Assembly (NCBI RefSeq): GCF_003014555.1
Contig: NZ_PYGE01000010.1
Coordinates: 1 to 64,000 of the forward strand
DNA from: Haloactinopolyspora alba
GTDB lineage: Bacteria > Actinomycetota > Actinomycetes > Jiangellales > Jiangellaceae
Reading direction: 5' to 3'
DNA length: 64,000 bases
This document shows, one piece after another, positions 47,322-56,208 of this stretch. The position numbers and the translations under genes are program-made. Below the pieces are notes generated by a model, which saw only the letters and a list, made by a program, of their open reading frames with translations, was not told the origin of the DNA and ran no database searches. The first letter of the stretch is position 1. Every line of letters starts with the position of its first letter.

Positions 47322-48077
47322 GTGAGCGTGGTCGACGGACCCGTGCCCAAGCACCGGCAGCTGCGCGACATCCTGCTCGCGATGATCGACAGTGAGCTGG
47401 TCCCGGATGCGCCGGTGCCGTCGGAGCGCGAGCTCGTCGATCGGTTCGACGTCAGCCGCGCCACGGTCCGCGAGACCATCGGGCGGCTGGTGTCGGAGGG
47501 CCGGCTCTACCGCGTCCGCGGGAAGGGCACGTTCGTCGCCGCGGCGAGTATCGAGTCGCAGATGCACCTGTCGTCGTTCACCGAGGACATGCGCCGGCGT
47601 GGACACAAGCCGTCGACCGTCGTCCTGGGAGCCGACGAGACCGCCGCGCCACCGCCCGCGCGCGCCGCGCTGGGTCTCGACGTGACCGACCGGGCGTACC
47701 GGGTCGAGCGGCTGCGCTCGGCCGACGGCGCGCCGATGGCGCACGAGGTCTCGTGGCTTCCGGCGGCCCCGCTGCCGGGCCTGCTGGAGCGCGACCTCAC
47801 CAGTTCGGTCTACTCGATCCTCGCCCATGACTACGGCCGGGTTCTCGACTCGGCGGCCCAGACGGTCTGGGCCGAGGGTGCCGACCCGCTGCGGGCGCGC
47901 CTGCTGCGCGTCCCGCCCGCAGCGCCCCTGCTGGTCTTCCGCAAGACCTCGTACGCCGCGGGACGGCCGATGGAGCACGTCACGTCGTGGTACCGGGCCG
48001 ACCGCTATCAGGTGCACATGACGTTGGAACGCACACAGCACGCCGGGACCGCAGCGACCGGCCCGGCCCGGATGTGA
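47322..48077 (+). CDS. GntR/HutC-family regulator (second, DasR-like)
   Basis: A 251-residue regulator: HTH PVPSERELVDRFDVSRATVR, RVRGKGTFVAAASIESQMHL, UTRA domain ending MEHVTSWYRADRYQVHMTLE. AGAGG five bases before GTG 47322 supports that start over TTG 47307. It is followed by the EIIC gene, so it probably controls that permease and acts with the divergent paralogue. Confidence 0.9.
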   Translation: MSVVDGPVPKHRQLRDILLAMIDSELVPDAPVPSERELVDRFDVSRATVRETIGRLVSEGRLYRVRGKGTFVAAASIESQMHLSSFTEDMRRRGHKPSTVVLGADETAAPPPARAALGLDVTDRAYRVERLRSADGAPMAHEVSWLPAAPLPGLLERDLTSSVYSILAHDYGRVLDSAAQTVWAEGADPLRARLLRVPPAAPLLVFRKTSYAAGRPMEHVTSWYRADRYQVHMTLERTQHAGTAATGPARM

Positions 48078-48129
48078 GGAGAGAACCAGTGACTGGTGTC
48101 GTCGTCGAGCGCAGGAGTGAGGGGAACCG

Positions 48130-49530
48130 ATGAGCGCAGCGAGCACACCGGAAACGACCGGCAAACGGGGCATCCCCGGGATGGCGGTCGCCCAGCGGAT
48201 CGGGCGCAGCCTGATGCTTCCGATCGCGGTGCTGCCGGCGGCGGCGCTGCTGCTGCGGCTGGGCGCCAACGACATGCTCGGCGGCGAGCCGGGCACCGTC
48301 GGTGAGGGCCGGCCGGCCGGGTTGGCGCAGTACGAGGCGCTGCGCTGGCTGCAGCCGGTGTCCGAGGTCGTCGGCGCGGCCGGAGGTGCGCTGTTCGACA
48401 ACCTGCCGCTGCTGTTCGCGCTCGGTGTCGCGATCGGCTTCGCTCGCAAGGCCGACGGGTCGACCGCGCTGGCCGGTGTCGTCGGCTATCTGGTGTTCAA
48501 CGGCGTCACCGAGGCGATGTCGCCGTACATCCTGGGCGAGCCGGCCGAGGGAGCCGAGCAGGAGCTGATCAACTTCGGCGTGCTCGGTGGCATCATCATG
48601 GGGCTCACCGCGGCCCTGCTGTGGCAGCGCTACTACCGGATCAAGCTCCCGGCGTACCTGGCGTTCTTCGGCGGGCGGCGGTTCGTGCCGATCATCACGG
48701 CGGTGGCCGCGATCATCATCGCGGTCGCGATGAGCTTCGTCTACAAGCCCTTCGACTGGGCGCTGTCGAACTTCGGCGAGTGGGTCACCGAGAACGACGT
48801 CATCGGCGGCGGCCTCTACGGTTTCGTCAACCGCCTGCTCATCCCGCTCGGCCTGCACCACATCCTGAACTCGTTCCCGTGGTTCCAGCTCGGTGAGTTC
48901 CAGACCGCAGGGGGCGAGATCGTCCAGGGTGACATCCAGCGTTTCCTGTACGGCGACCCCACGGCCGGGACGTTCATGACCGGATTCTTCCCGATCATGA
49001 TGTTCGCGCTGCCCGCGGCTGCCCTGGCCATCTGGCACACCGCGCGCCCGGCCCAGAAGAAGATCGTCGGTGGCATCATGCTGTCGGCCGCGGTGACGTC
49101 GTTCGTCACCGGCGTGACCGAGCCGCTGGAGTTCTCGTTCCTGTTCGTGGCGTACCCGCTGTACTTCGTGCATGCCGTCCTCACGGGGACGTCGCTGGCG
49201 CTGACCAACGCGCTGGGGCTGCGCGACGGGTTCGGGTTCTCGGCCGGTTTCATCGACTGGGCACTGAACTACCGGATCGCGGAGGGCCCGTTGTGGCTGG
49301 TCCTCATCGGTCTCGGCTATGCGGTGATCTACTACTTCCTGTTCCGCTGGATCATCACCAAGTGGAACCTGCGCACTCCGGGACGCGAGGAGGACGTCGA
49401 CGAGGTGCGGGCCTCCCTCGGCGAGGAGGCCGCGGAGATCGTCGAGCAGGAGCAGCGCGCCGCGTCCGCCAGCGGGGCGTCCGGATCGGGACAGTCCGAG
49501 TCACCCGGCTCGGGTGAACGAGAACGCTAG
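48130..49530 (+). CDS. PTS EIIC permease, N-acetylglucosamine/glucose type
   Basis: A 466-residue membrane transporter: GRSLMLPIAVLPAAALLLRL, FDNLPLLFALGVAIGFARKA, YGFVNRLLIPLGLHHILNSF and the sugar-binding motif SFVTGVTEPLEFSFLFVAYP. About ten helices, then an acidic tail of about 45 residues. EIIB and EIIA are separate genes (45026, 44559), the arrangement of the NagE2/PtsC2 system in streptomycetes. An ACCAGT-G-ACTGGT half-site pair lies 33 bp upstream. Confidence 0.93.
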   Translation: MSAASTPETTGKRGIPGMAVAQRIGRSLMLPIAVLPAAALLLRLGANDMLGGEPGTVGEGRPAGLAQYEALRWLQPVSEVVGAAGGALFDNLPLLFALGVAIGFARKADGSTALAGVVGYLVFNGVTEAMSPYILGEPAEGAEQELINFGVLGGIIMGLTAALLWQRYYRIKLPAYLAFFGGRRFVPIITAVAAIIIAVAMSFVYKPFDWALSNFGEWVTENDVIGGGLYGFVNRLLIPLGLHHILNSFPWFQLGEFQTAGGEIVQGDIQRFLYGDPTAGTFMTGFFPIMMFALPAAALAIWHTARPAQKKIVGGIMLSAAVTSFVTGVTEPLEFSFLFVAYPLYFVHAVLTGTSLALTNALGLRDGFGFSAGFIDWALNYRIAEGPLWLVLIGLGYAVIYYFLFRWIITKWNLRTPGREEDVDEVRASLGEEAAEIVEQEQRAASASGASGSGQSESPGSGERER

Positions 49531-49541
49531 CCACGTCTCCC

Positions 49542-49593
49542 ATGATCATCGGCACTTTCCCGGCCATGTGGCCGGAAAGTGCCGATGATCATG
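49542..49593. terminator. Exceptionally long hairpin between EIIC and EI genes
   Basis: ATGATCATCGGCACTTTCC then CGGCC pairs with GGCCGGAAAGTGCCGATGATCAT-type sequence: 23 bp with a single bulged C and an ATGT loop, 11 bp after the EIIC stop. It can act as a terminator or processing site between the two PTS genes. Confidence 0.85.
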
Positions 49594-49643
49594 AGCGGTG
49601 GGCGCACGATGGACATGAACACACGCACGGCGGAGGAGAGACG

Positions 49644-51314
49644 GTGCCAGAGATCACCGGTGTAGGAGTGAGTCCCGGACGGGCGGTCGCGCCCCTGGTC
49701 CGGATGCCGGAGCCGGTGGCCGAACCGCCGAGCGACGCGGTGCTGCCTGCCGGTGCGGACGTCGCCGGCGAGTCCGAGCGGGTCGCCGCCGCGGCCGAGG
49801 AGGTCCGCCAGGACCTGGAACGGCGCGCCGCGCGTGCGCACGGCGACGGGCAGGCCGTGCTGGAGGCGACGGCGCTGATGGCCGCCGACCCGACACTGGT
49901 GTCCGCGGCGCAGAAACGGGTCGCCGACGGCACCGACACCTCCCGCGCCGTGTGGGACGCGGCCGCGGAGGTCACGACGATGCTCGAGTCGCTGGGCGGG
50001 TACATGGCCGAACGCGCCCGTGACGTCGCCGACGTGCGCGACCGGGTGGTCGCCGTGCTGAACGGGCGCCCGGCGCCGGGCGTGCCGCAACGGGACGAGC
50101 CCTTCGTCCTCGCCGCGCGCGACCTCGCGCCGGCCGACACCGCGACCCTCGATCCGGCGACGTGTGTCGCGCTGGTGACCGCCGAGGGCGGGCCGACGTC
50201 GCACACGGCGATCCTGGCCCGGTCGCTGGGGCTGCCGGCCGTGGTCGCCGCGTCCGGGGTACTCGACATCGCCGAGGCCGCGCTGGTCCTGGTCGACGGC
50301 GCCGCCGGCAGCATCGAGACGGACCCCTCGCCGGAGCAGGTGCGCAAGGTCGAGGCGGCCCGGGGGCGCGAGCGGCACTTCGACGGCACCGGTCGCACCG
50401 CCGACGGGCACCGCGTCCAGCTGCTGGCCAACGTCGGCGACGGCGCGAGCGCCGTCGCTGCGGCCGAGATGGGCGCGGAGGGTGTCGGGCTGTTCCGGAC
50501 CGAGTTCTGCTTCCTCGACCGTGCCGACGAGCCGACGGTCGACGATCAGGCCGCCGCCTACGAAGCGGTGCTCAGCCCGTTCAGCGGCCGGAAAGTGGTC
50601 GTGCGCACGCTCGACGCCGGCGCCGACAAGCCGCTGCCGTTCCTGACCGACGCGTCCGAGGAGAACCCCGCCCTGGGGGTGCGCGGCTACCGCACCACCG
50701 TCCGGCACCCGGAGGTCCTGGAACACCAACTCGAAGCGATCGCGCGGGCGGGCGAGCGTTCCGGCGCGGACGTGTGGGTGATGGCCCCGATGGTCTCCAC
50801 GGCGGGCGAGACCGAGCAGTTCGTCGCCACGGCGCACCGGCACGGTGTGCGCACCGCCGGCGTCATGGTGGAGGTGCCCGCCGCGGCTCTGGCCGCCGAC
50901 GCCGTCATGCAGCGGGTCGCGTTCGCCAGCATCGGAACGAACGATCTGACCCAGTACGCGATGGCAGCGGACCGGTTGCTGGGCGATCTGGCAGGGCTGA
51001 ACGACCCCTGGCAGCCGGCCGCGTTGCAGCTGGTGCGGTTCACCGCCGAGGCGGGCGCGCGGCTCGATCGCCCGGTGGGTGTGTGCGGTGAGGCTGCCGC
51101 CGACCCGGCGCTGTCCGTCGTCCTGGTGGGCCTCGGGGTCACCAGCCTGTCCATGACGCCGCGGGCGATCGCCGACGTCGCCGAAGTGCTGCTCTCGGTG
51201 AGCAGGGACGAGTGCGTGCGGCTTGCCGGGCTGGCGCTGGCGGCGCCGGACGCGCGATCAGCTCGTGCCGCCGTGCGGGCCGAGCTGCCGGTGCTGGACG
51301 ACCTGGGGCTGTAG
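49644..51314 (+). CDS. ptsI: PTS enzyme I
   Basis: A 556-residue phosphoenolpyruvate-protein phosphotransferase. The phosphorylated His is in TAEGGPTSHTAILARSLGL; PEP-binding motifs include GVGLFRTEFCFLDR, VVVRTLDAGADKPLPF, FASIGTNDLTQYAMAADR and the Cys in GVCGEAAADPAL. It starts the phosphorelay to HPr (60560). GGAGGAGAG precedes GTG 49644; the open frame reaching back into the hairpin is not used. Confidence 0.96.
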   Translation: MPEITGVGVSPGRAVAPLVRMPEPVAEPPSDAVLPAGADVAGESERVAAAAEEVRQDLERRAARAHGDGQAVLEATALMAADPTLVSAAQKRVADGTDTSRAVWDAAAEVTTMLESLGGYMAERARDVADVRDRVVAVLNGRPAPGVPQRDEPFVLAARDLAPADTATLDPATCVALVTAEGGPTSHTAILARSLGLPAVVAASGVLDIAEAALVLVDGAAGSIETDPSPEQVRKVEAARGRERHFDGTGRTADGHRVQLLANVGDGASAVAAAEMGAEGVGLFRTEFCFLDRADEPTVDDQAAAYEAVLSPFSGRKVVVRTLDAGADKPLPFLTDASEENPALGVRGYRTTVRHPEVLEHQLEAIARAGERSGADVWVMAPMVSTAGETEQFVATAHRHGVRTAGVMVEVPAAALAADAVMQRVAFASIGTNDLTQYAMAADRLLGDLAGLNDPWQPAALQLVRFTAEAGARLDRPVGVCGEAAADPALSVVLVGLGVTSLSMTPRAIADVAEVLLSVSRDECVRLAGLALAAPDARSARAAVRAELPVLDDLGL

Positions 51315-51702
51315 CGTTCGCCCCTGCGCTGTTCGGATGGCGCCGGACCGGCGCCCCCGCTCACCCGGAAATGACCACGTTCACCATGGAATTCCCTGCG
51401 TCACCACCCTTGCAGGCCTGGTGATGCACGCAGACGCCTCGTGATGTGGCCCGCTTCGCTGCTTGTGCGTTACGGCGGACCGGGACTTTACGACAGACCA
51501 TGAGGCGTCGGTGCGCTTGGGGTCCGAGCGCCCGGCGAGATCGTCAGTGTGTCCTCCGGTTCTCGGTGCTACCGGCGGCGCGTACCGAAAGTGCCGAGAT
51601 CATCGAACCGCGGTGACCCGTTCTGTTGACGGATATGGGATATCTGACTAACGTCACTGCATCAGCGACGTAGAAGGACGGCAGCGACACGCAGGAGGTG
51701 TC
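51315..51702. promoter_or_regulatory. Intergenic region before the sugar ABC operon
   Basis: Besides dispersed repeat copy 3 it has GAAAGTGCCGAGATCATCG at about 51587, a degenerate half of the 49542 hairpin, then TTGACG (51626) and the perfect palindrome GATAT-GGG-ATATC (51632-51644). These last two are a plausible -35 element and operator for the sugar-binding protein gene; the -10 is unclear. Confidence 0.5.
51370..51446 (+). repeat. Dispersed repeat, copy 3 with micro-ORF
   Basis: The core (51370-51421) differs from copy 2 at four or five bases; the looser extension runs to 51446. ATG 51371 opens MTTFTMEFPASPPLQAW followed by TGA 51422-51424, the same 17-codon frame as in copy 2. Confidence 0.85.
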
Positions 51703-52980
51703 ATGCGCACGACAGTGGGGCTGGCGGGAACGCCGCGGGCGGTCCGCGCGACAGGGGTCCTGATCGCCGCGGCGATGCTGGCCGCTTGCGGCAGCGGAGG
51801 CTCCGACGACAGTTCCGGCGGTGACGGTGGCTCGGGCGAGACGACGCTGTCGCTGTGGCAGTACTACGGATCGCCGGACATGCCGACCGGGAAGCCGCTG
51901 TACGACCTGATCGACAGATACGAGCAACAGAACCCGGACGTCACCATCGACACCCGCTACATCCCGTTCGGCGACTTCACCCGCACCCTGCTGCAATCCG
52001 CCGCGGGCGGTGACCTGCCGGACATCGCGCTGATCAACGCGTTCCACACGCGGTCCATGGCCGAGGCGGGTGTCATCCAGGACATCTCCGACCGGGTCGA
52101 ACAGTGGGGCGAGCAGGACGCGTACTTCTCCACGAGCTGGCAGACCACCCAGGTCGACGGTGCCACCTACGGTGTGCCGCACCTGGCCGACGCGTACGCC
52201 GTCTACTACAACGAGACGATGCTGGCCGAGGCCGGTATCGAACCGCCCACCACCTGGGCGCAGATGAAGGACGCCGCCGCCACCCTGGCCAAGGGTGATC
52301 GCTACGGGCTCGCCTTCAGCGGCATCGAGGGTGACGAGGGCGCGACCGCGCTGATCATCCGGATGCTCGCGGCCGGTGGCGACCCCGCCGACGTCGACTC
52401 CGCCGCCGGGCGCGCCGCGCTGTCGGACTTCGCCGACCTCGTCGACTCCGGCGCCGTGTCCAACGGCGTGCTGACCTGGAACGAAGAGGACGTGAAGAAC
52501 CAGTTCGCGAACGGCCAGGCCGCCATGATGATCAACTCGGCGACGTACGTCAGCATCCTGAAGAACGAGCACCCGGACCTGAAGTGGAACGTCGCGCTAC
52601 TGCCGAAGGACGAGCAGGCGGCCACGTTCCTCAGTGCCGAGAACCTCGCCATCGGGGCCTCGACCGACCAGCCCGACGCGGCGTGGGACGTCATCACGTG
52701 GATGCAGCGGCCCGACGTTCTGGCCGAGTACCTGCCGGAGCGGAACAAACTGCCCGCCCGGAACGACGTCGACACCGGTGACGACCCGGTACGGGCGGTC
52801 TTCGCCGAGCAGCTACAGGAGGCATGGGCTCCGGAAGGGGACCTCGCCGCGGTGTCGTCGGAGGTCTTCACGCACATCCAGGGCGCGCTGCAGGCCTCGC
52901 TCGGCGGCGGCACGAGCGTCGAGGACGCCCTCGCCGAGGCACAGTCGAGCATCGACGAGTCGATGTCTCAGGCCGAGTGA
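51703..52980 (+). CDS. Sugar ABC transporter substrate-binding lipoprotein
   Basis: A 425-residue family-1 extracellular solute-binding protein. Lipobox GVLIAAAMLAACGSGGSDD gives membrane anchoring; AGGDLPDIALINAFHTRSMA, GVPHLADAYAVYYNETMLAE and MNINSATY-like AAMMINSATYVSILK follow the family pattern. First gene of an operon with two permeases and a lyase. No ATPase gene is present, so a shared MsiK-type ATPase is expected. Confidence 0.93.
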   Translation: MRTTVGLAGTPRAVRATGVLIAAAMLAACGSGGSDDSSGGDGGSGETTLSLWQYYGSPDMPTGKPLYDLIDRYEQQNPDVTIDTRYIPFGDFTRTLLQSAAGGDLPDIALINAFHTRSMAEAGVIQDISDRVEQWGEQDAYFSTSWQTTQVDGATYGVPHLADAYAVYYNETMLAEAGIEPPTTWAQMKDAAATLAKGDRYGLAFSGIEGDEGATALIIRMLAAGGDPADVDSAAGRAALSDFADLVDSGAVSNGVLTWNEEDVKNQFANGQAAMMINSATYVSILKNEHPDLKWNVALLPKDEQAATFLSAENLAIGASTDQPDAAWDVITWMQRPDVLAEYLPERNKLPARNDVDTGDDPVRAVFAEQLQEAWAPEGDLAAVSSEVFTHIQGALQASLGGGTSVEDALAEAQSSIDESMSQAE

Positions 52981-53022
52981 CCCGCCACGATCGCGGACCA
53001 CTACGACACGGGTGAGGAGCGG

Positions 53023-54021
53023 ATGAGCGCAACCGGGGGAACCGCGACCCGCGCCGACGAGCCGGAGACCGGCTCGCACGGCGCGGGAGCGCGCGGCGCC
53101 ACGGCGCGCGGGAACGGCACCCGCGCGGGTGGCGGCCCGCCACGTCGCCGCAGACTCGGCGGATACCTGTTCGTGGTGCCGGCGGTCCTGTTCGTCGCCG
53201 CCACCGTCCTCTACCCGCTGATCTTCAACATCGATCTGAGCTTCCGCGACGTCGGTGTCGCGCAGATCGTCGAGGGTGGCGCCGAGTGGGTCGGCACCGA
53301 GAACTACGTCGACCAGCTGGGACGCGGCGACTTCTGGCACGCGCTGATCATCTCGTTGCTCTACACCGGGCTCGCGGTGGCGTTCGCGTTCGCGGCGGGG
53401 CTCGCGCTGGCCGTGTACTTCAACCAGCGCTTCCCCGGCCGCAACGTGATGCGCTCGCTGCTGTTGCTGGCCTGGGTGCTGCCGACCGTGGTCAGCGCCA
53501 ACGTGTGGCGCTGGATGCTGGACGGCAGCTACGGGCTGCTGAACACCCTCCTGGAGGCGGTCGGCCTGATCGAGGGAGACCTGTTCTGGCTGGCCCGGCC
53601 GGTCCCGGCGTTGTTCGCGGTCATCATCGCGACGGCGTGGTCGTTCACACCGCTGGTGATGATCCTGCTGCTCGCCGGGCTGCAGGGCATCCCGGACACG
53701 CTCTACGAGGCCGCGAAGATCGACGGTGCGGGCGGGTGGCGCCGGTTCACCAGCGTGACCATGCCGATGCTGCGGCCGGTGAGCGTGACGGCGTTGCTGC
53801 TGGTGTTCATCTACACCTTCAAGACCTTCGACACCGTCTTCCTGATGACGCGGGGCGGGCCCGGCGACGCCACGATGATCATGCCGATCTACGCCTACAA
53901 CGAGGCGTTCGAGTTCTTCCGGTTCGACACCGGGGCGGTGGCGACGACGCTGATGCTCGTCATTCCGCTGGGGCTGTCGTTCTTCTACTTCCGCTTCCTG
54001 CGACGGGAGGAGACCGCATGA
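53023..54021 (+). CDS. Sugar ABC permease, MalF-type
   Basis: A 332-residue permease with a polar, Gly/Arg-rich N-terminus of about 45 residues and six helices. The EAA loop reads TLYEAAKIDGAGGWRRFTSV. It forms the channel with the next gene product. GAGGAG precedes ATG 53023. Confidence 0.93.
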   Translation: MSATGGTATRADEPETGSHGAGARGATARGNGTRAGGGPPRRRRLGGYLFVVPAVLFVAATVLYPLIFNIDLSFRDVGVAQIVEGGAEWVGTENYVDQLGRGDFWHALIISLLYTGLAVAFAFAAGLALAVYFNQRFPGRNVMRSLLLLAWVLPTVVSANVWRWMLDGSYGLLNTLLEAVGLIEGDLFWLARPVPALFAVIIATAWSFTPLVMILLLAGLQGIPDTLYEAAKIDGAGGWRRFTSVTMPMLRPVSVTALLLVFIYTFKTFDTVFLMTRGGPGDATMIMPIYAYNEAFEFFRFDTGAVATTLMLVIPLGLSFFYFRFLRREETA

Positions 54022-54848
54022 CCGGCACCCGGCGTCGCTGGTGGCTGACCGGTGGCGGCGTGCTCATCACGGCGGTCTACCTGCTGCCGGTGTACTGGAT
54101 GCTCGCGACGTCGCTGAAGACGTCGTCGGACATCTTCGCCACGCCGCCCGACCTGGTGCCGTCTCCGGTGACGTTCACGTCGTACACCGAGACGGTGATG
54201 AACCACGCCGGCATCGGCAGAGGGCTGTTGAACAGCGCGATCATCGCCGTCGCGACCACGCTGGTGACGCTGGCGATCGCGGTGCCCGCCGCGTACGGGC
54301 TCGCCCGCCTGCGGTTGCGGTTCGTGCCGCTGCTCATGCTGCTGTTCCTGGTGGTGCAGATGGTCCCGGCGGTGAACCTGGCGCTGCCGATGTTCGTGAT
54401 CTTCAGCCGCCTCGACCTCGTCAACTCCTACACCGGCCTGGTCCTGGCGAACTGCTCGCTGGCGATCCCGCTGGCCATCACGGTGCTGCGGCCGTACTTC
54501 CTGTCCGTTCCGGGTGAGGTGCTCGATGCCGCGCGGGTCGACGGCTGCACGACGTGGTCGGCGTTCCTGCGGGTGGCCGTCCCGGTGTCGGTGCCGGGGC
54601 TGATCACGGTCGCGGTGATCAGCTTCCTGGGTGCGTGGGGCGAGTTCGTGTTCGGTCTGGCGCTGGCCTCGGAGGAGTCGATGCAGCCGATCACGGTGGT
54701 CCTGGCCGGGCTGGTGAACTCCTTCGGCACCCGCTGGAACGACCTGATGGCCGTCTCGGCGGTCGTCGCGCTGCCGATCATCGTCATCTTCGTGTTCCTG
54801 CAGCGCTACATCGTCGGCGGGCTGACCGCCGGCGCGAGCAAGAGTTGA
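54018..54848 (+). CDS. Sugar ABC permease, MalG-type
   Basis: A 276-residue permease with six helices (YLLPVYWMLATSLKTSSDIF at the N-terminus). The EAA loop reads EVLDAARVDGCTTWSAFLRV. ATG 54018 overlaps the previous stop by four bases; GGGAGGAG precedes it. A longer open frame from 53286 is antisense to the first permease and is not real. Confidence 0.93.
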   Translation: MTGTRRRWWLTGGGVLITAVYLLPVYWMLATSLKTSSDIFATPPDLVPSPVTFTSYTETVMNHAGIGRGLLNSAIIAVATTLVTLAIAVPAAYGLARLRLRFVPLLMLLFLVVQMVPAVNLALPMFVIFSRLDLVNSYTGLVLANCSLAIPLAITVLRPYFLSVPGEVLDAARVDGCTTWSAFLRVAVPVSVPGLITVAVISFLGAWGEFVFGLALASEESMQPITVVLAGLVNSFGTRWNDLMAVSAVVALPIIVIFVFLQRYIVGGLTAGASKS

Positions 54849-54873
54849 CCGTGTCGAAGAGGGCGAGGCGAGG

Positions 54874-55785
54874 ATGACCGCAGAATCCACCGGCGAGTTC
54901 GAGCTCTGGGCGGCGACGCCGACGCCGTTCGGTGCCGACGGGAGCCTCGCGACCGACGTCGTGGCGGCGCAGGCGCGACGGCTGGGCGCCCTGGGTGTCG
55001 ACGGCGCGTTCGTCGGGGGGACCACCGGCGAGACGATGGCGATGACGGCCGACGAACGCGCCGATCTGATCAGCGCCTGGGCCAAGCAGCGTGGCGAGGG
55101 CCTGTTGCTCGGCGCGCACGTCGGCGACCTCAGCGTGGCCGACGCGCGGCGGCTGGCGGACCACGCCGCCTCCGCGGGCGTCGACCTGATCGCGGCGGTG
55201 GCCCCGTTCTACGGCGAACCGCCGTCCTCGGTCGCGGCCATCGTCGGCTACCTCGCCGAGATCGCGGACGCGGCTCCGGAGACCCCGCTGTGCTACTACC
55301 ACATCCCGTCGATGACCGGGGTGCGTGCGGCGCCGTCGGAGATCGTGGCCGCAGCGGTGGCGCGTGTGCCGACGCTGCGTGCGGTGAAGTTCACCGACGG
55401 CGACCTGCTGGAGTTCGTCCGGACACGCGAGGTCTCCGCCGGCGTGCGGGTCTACTTCGGCCGTGACGAGCTGTTGCCGGCCGGCGTGGCCTGTGGCGCC
55501 ACGGGCGTCATCGGCAGCCTGTACAACGTGCTGGCACCGGTGGCACGTCAGGTGCGCGCCGCCGTGCTCTCCGGTGACGTCGACCGGGCGCTCGCGCTGC
55601 ACCGGCCGTTCCGCGACATCGCCGCGGTGGCCGACCGGCACGGGTCGATCGCCGTCGTCAAGGAGCTGATCAACCGGTTCGGGCCGGACGCCGGTCCGGC
55701 GCGATCACCGTGGGGCGGGCTCGACGCCGAAGCGGTCGCCGCCGTGGACGGGCTGGTCGCCGAAATCGCGCCCGCCGTCCCGTGA
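54874..55785 (+). CDS. DHDPS/N-acetylneuraminate lyase-family aldolase
   Basis: A 303-residue TIM-barrel class I aldolase: FVGGTTGETMAMTADERADL, Tyr in CYYHIPSMTGVRAAP and the Schiff-base Lys in LRAVKFTDGDLLEFV. The 'YHIPSMTG' context fits the NAL branch rather than DapA. Being the last gene of the sugar-import operon, it probably cleaves the imported sugar acid (sialic acid or a related 2-keto-3-deoxy acid). Confidence 0.88.
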   Translation: MTAESTGEFELWAATPTPFGADGSLATDVVAAQARRLGALGVDGAFVGGTTGETMAMTADERADLISAWAKQRGEGLLLGAHVGDLSVADARRLADHAASAGVDLIAAVAPFYGEPPSSVAAIVGYLAEIADAAPETPLCYYHIPSMTGVRAAPSEIVAAAVARVPTLRAVKFTDGDLLEFVRTREVSAGVRVYFGRDELLPAGVACGATGVIGSLYNVLAPVARQVRAAVLSGDVDRALALHRPFRDIAAVADRHGSIAVVKELINRFGPDAGPARSPWGGLDAEAVAAVDGLVAEIAPAVP

Positions 55786-55791
55786 GAGTCC

Positions 55792-55825
55792 GGGATCCAC
55801 TACCGCCAGGGCGATGGTGGATCCC
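55792..55825 (+). terminator. Hairpin after the sugar-uptake operon
   Basis: GGGATCCAC (55792-55800) pairs perfectly with GTGGATCCC (55817-55825) around a 16-base loop, 7 bp after the lyase stop. Confidence 0.65.
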
Positions 55826-55831
55826 TGACGA

Positions 55832-56113
55832 TCATGCGGAAGGGCGCCGCTCGAGGCCGTCGATGACGAGCTCCAGGCCGAGGTCCAGCCCGGCGCGGGG
55901 GTCACCGGCGGCGTGTTCCTGGCCGGCGGCGACGCCCACGCGCTCGGCCAGCGGGAACCGGCGACCGTTCATCGCCTGGACCAGCGCGGGTCCCACGGAC
56001 TCCCACCAGTCCTGGTCGCCGGAGTCCGAGCGGACCCGGTCGAGGCCGATCTGCGGCTCGAGACCGGCCGGTGATTCGGGGTAGCCGATGCCCGGTGCGC
56101 GGAATCGGGCCGG
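55832..56113 (-). pseudogene. C-terminal remnant of a TetR (TetR_C) repressor
   Basis: A minus-strand frame reads GIGYPESPAGLEPQIGLDRV, DWWESVGPALVQAMNGRRF, PLAERVGVAAGQEHAAGDPR, LDLGLELVIDGLERRPSA, stop. This is the effector domain of TetR_C proteins; the HTH part is missing and a stop lies just upstream (ATG GCA TGA). The palindrome that such a repressor would bind remains at 56119. Confidence 0.7.
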
Positions 56114-56118
56114 AGATC

Positions 56119-56142
56119 ATGCCATGACGTTGTCAGTGGCAT
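56119..56142. promoter_or_regulatory. Imperfect 24-bp palindrome, orphan TetR-type operator
   Basis: ATGCCA-TGAC-GTT-GTCA-G-TGGCAT, symmetrical apart from one extra base in the right arm, between the TetR remnant and the UvrA-like gene. TTGTCA inside it could be a -35 for the UvrA-like gene. Confidence 0.55.
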
Positions 56143-56208
56143 GGCCCGATCCTGAGGGTGCCGGCGTTCGCGCCGTCGTTCGCCCGCACCTACCGGAGGC
56201 CCCGACCG

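Noticed and set aside
54874-55785. Housekeeping dapA
   Set aside because: The gene is coupled to a sugar ABC importer and has NAL-like active-site context; lysine biosynthesis genes are absent nearby.
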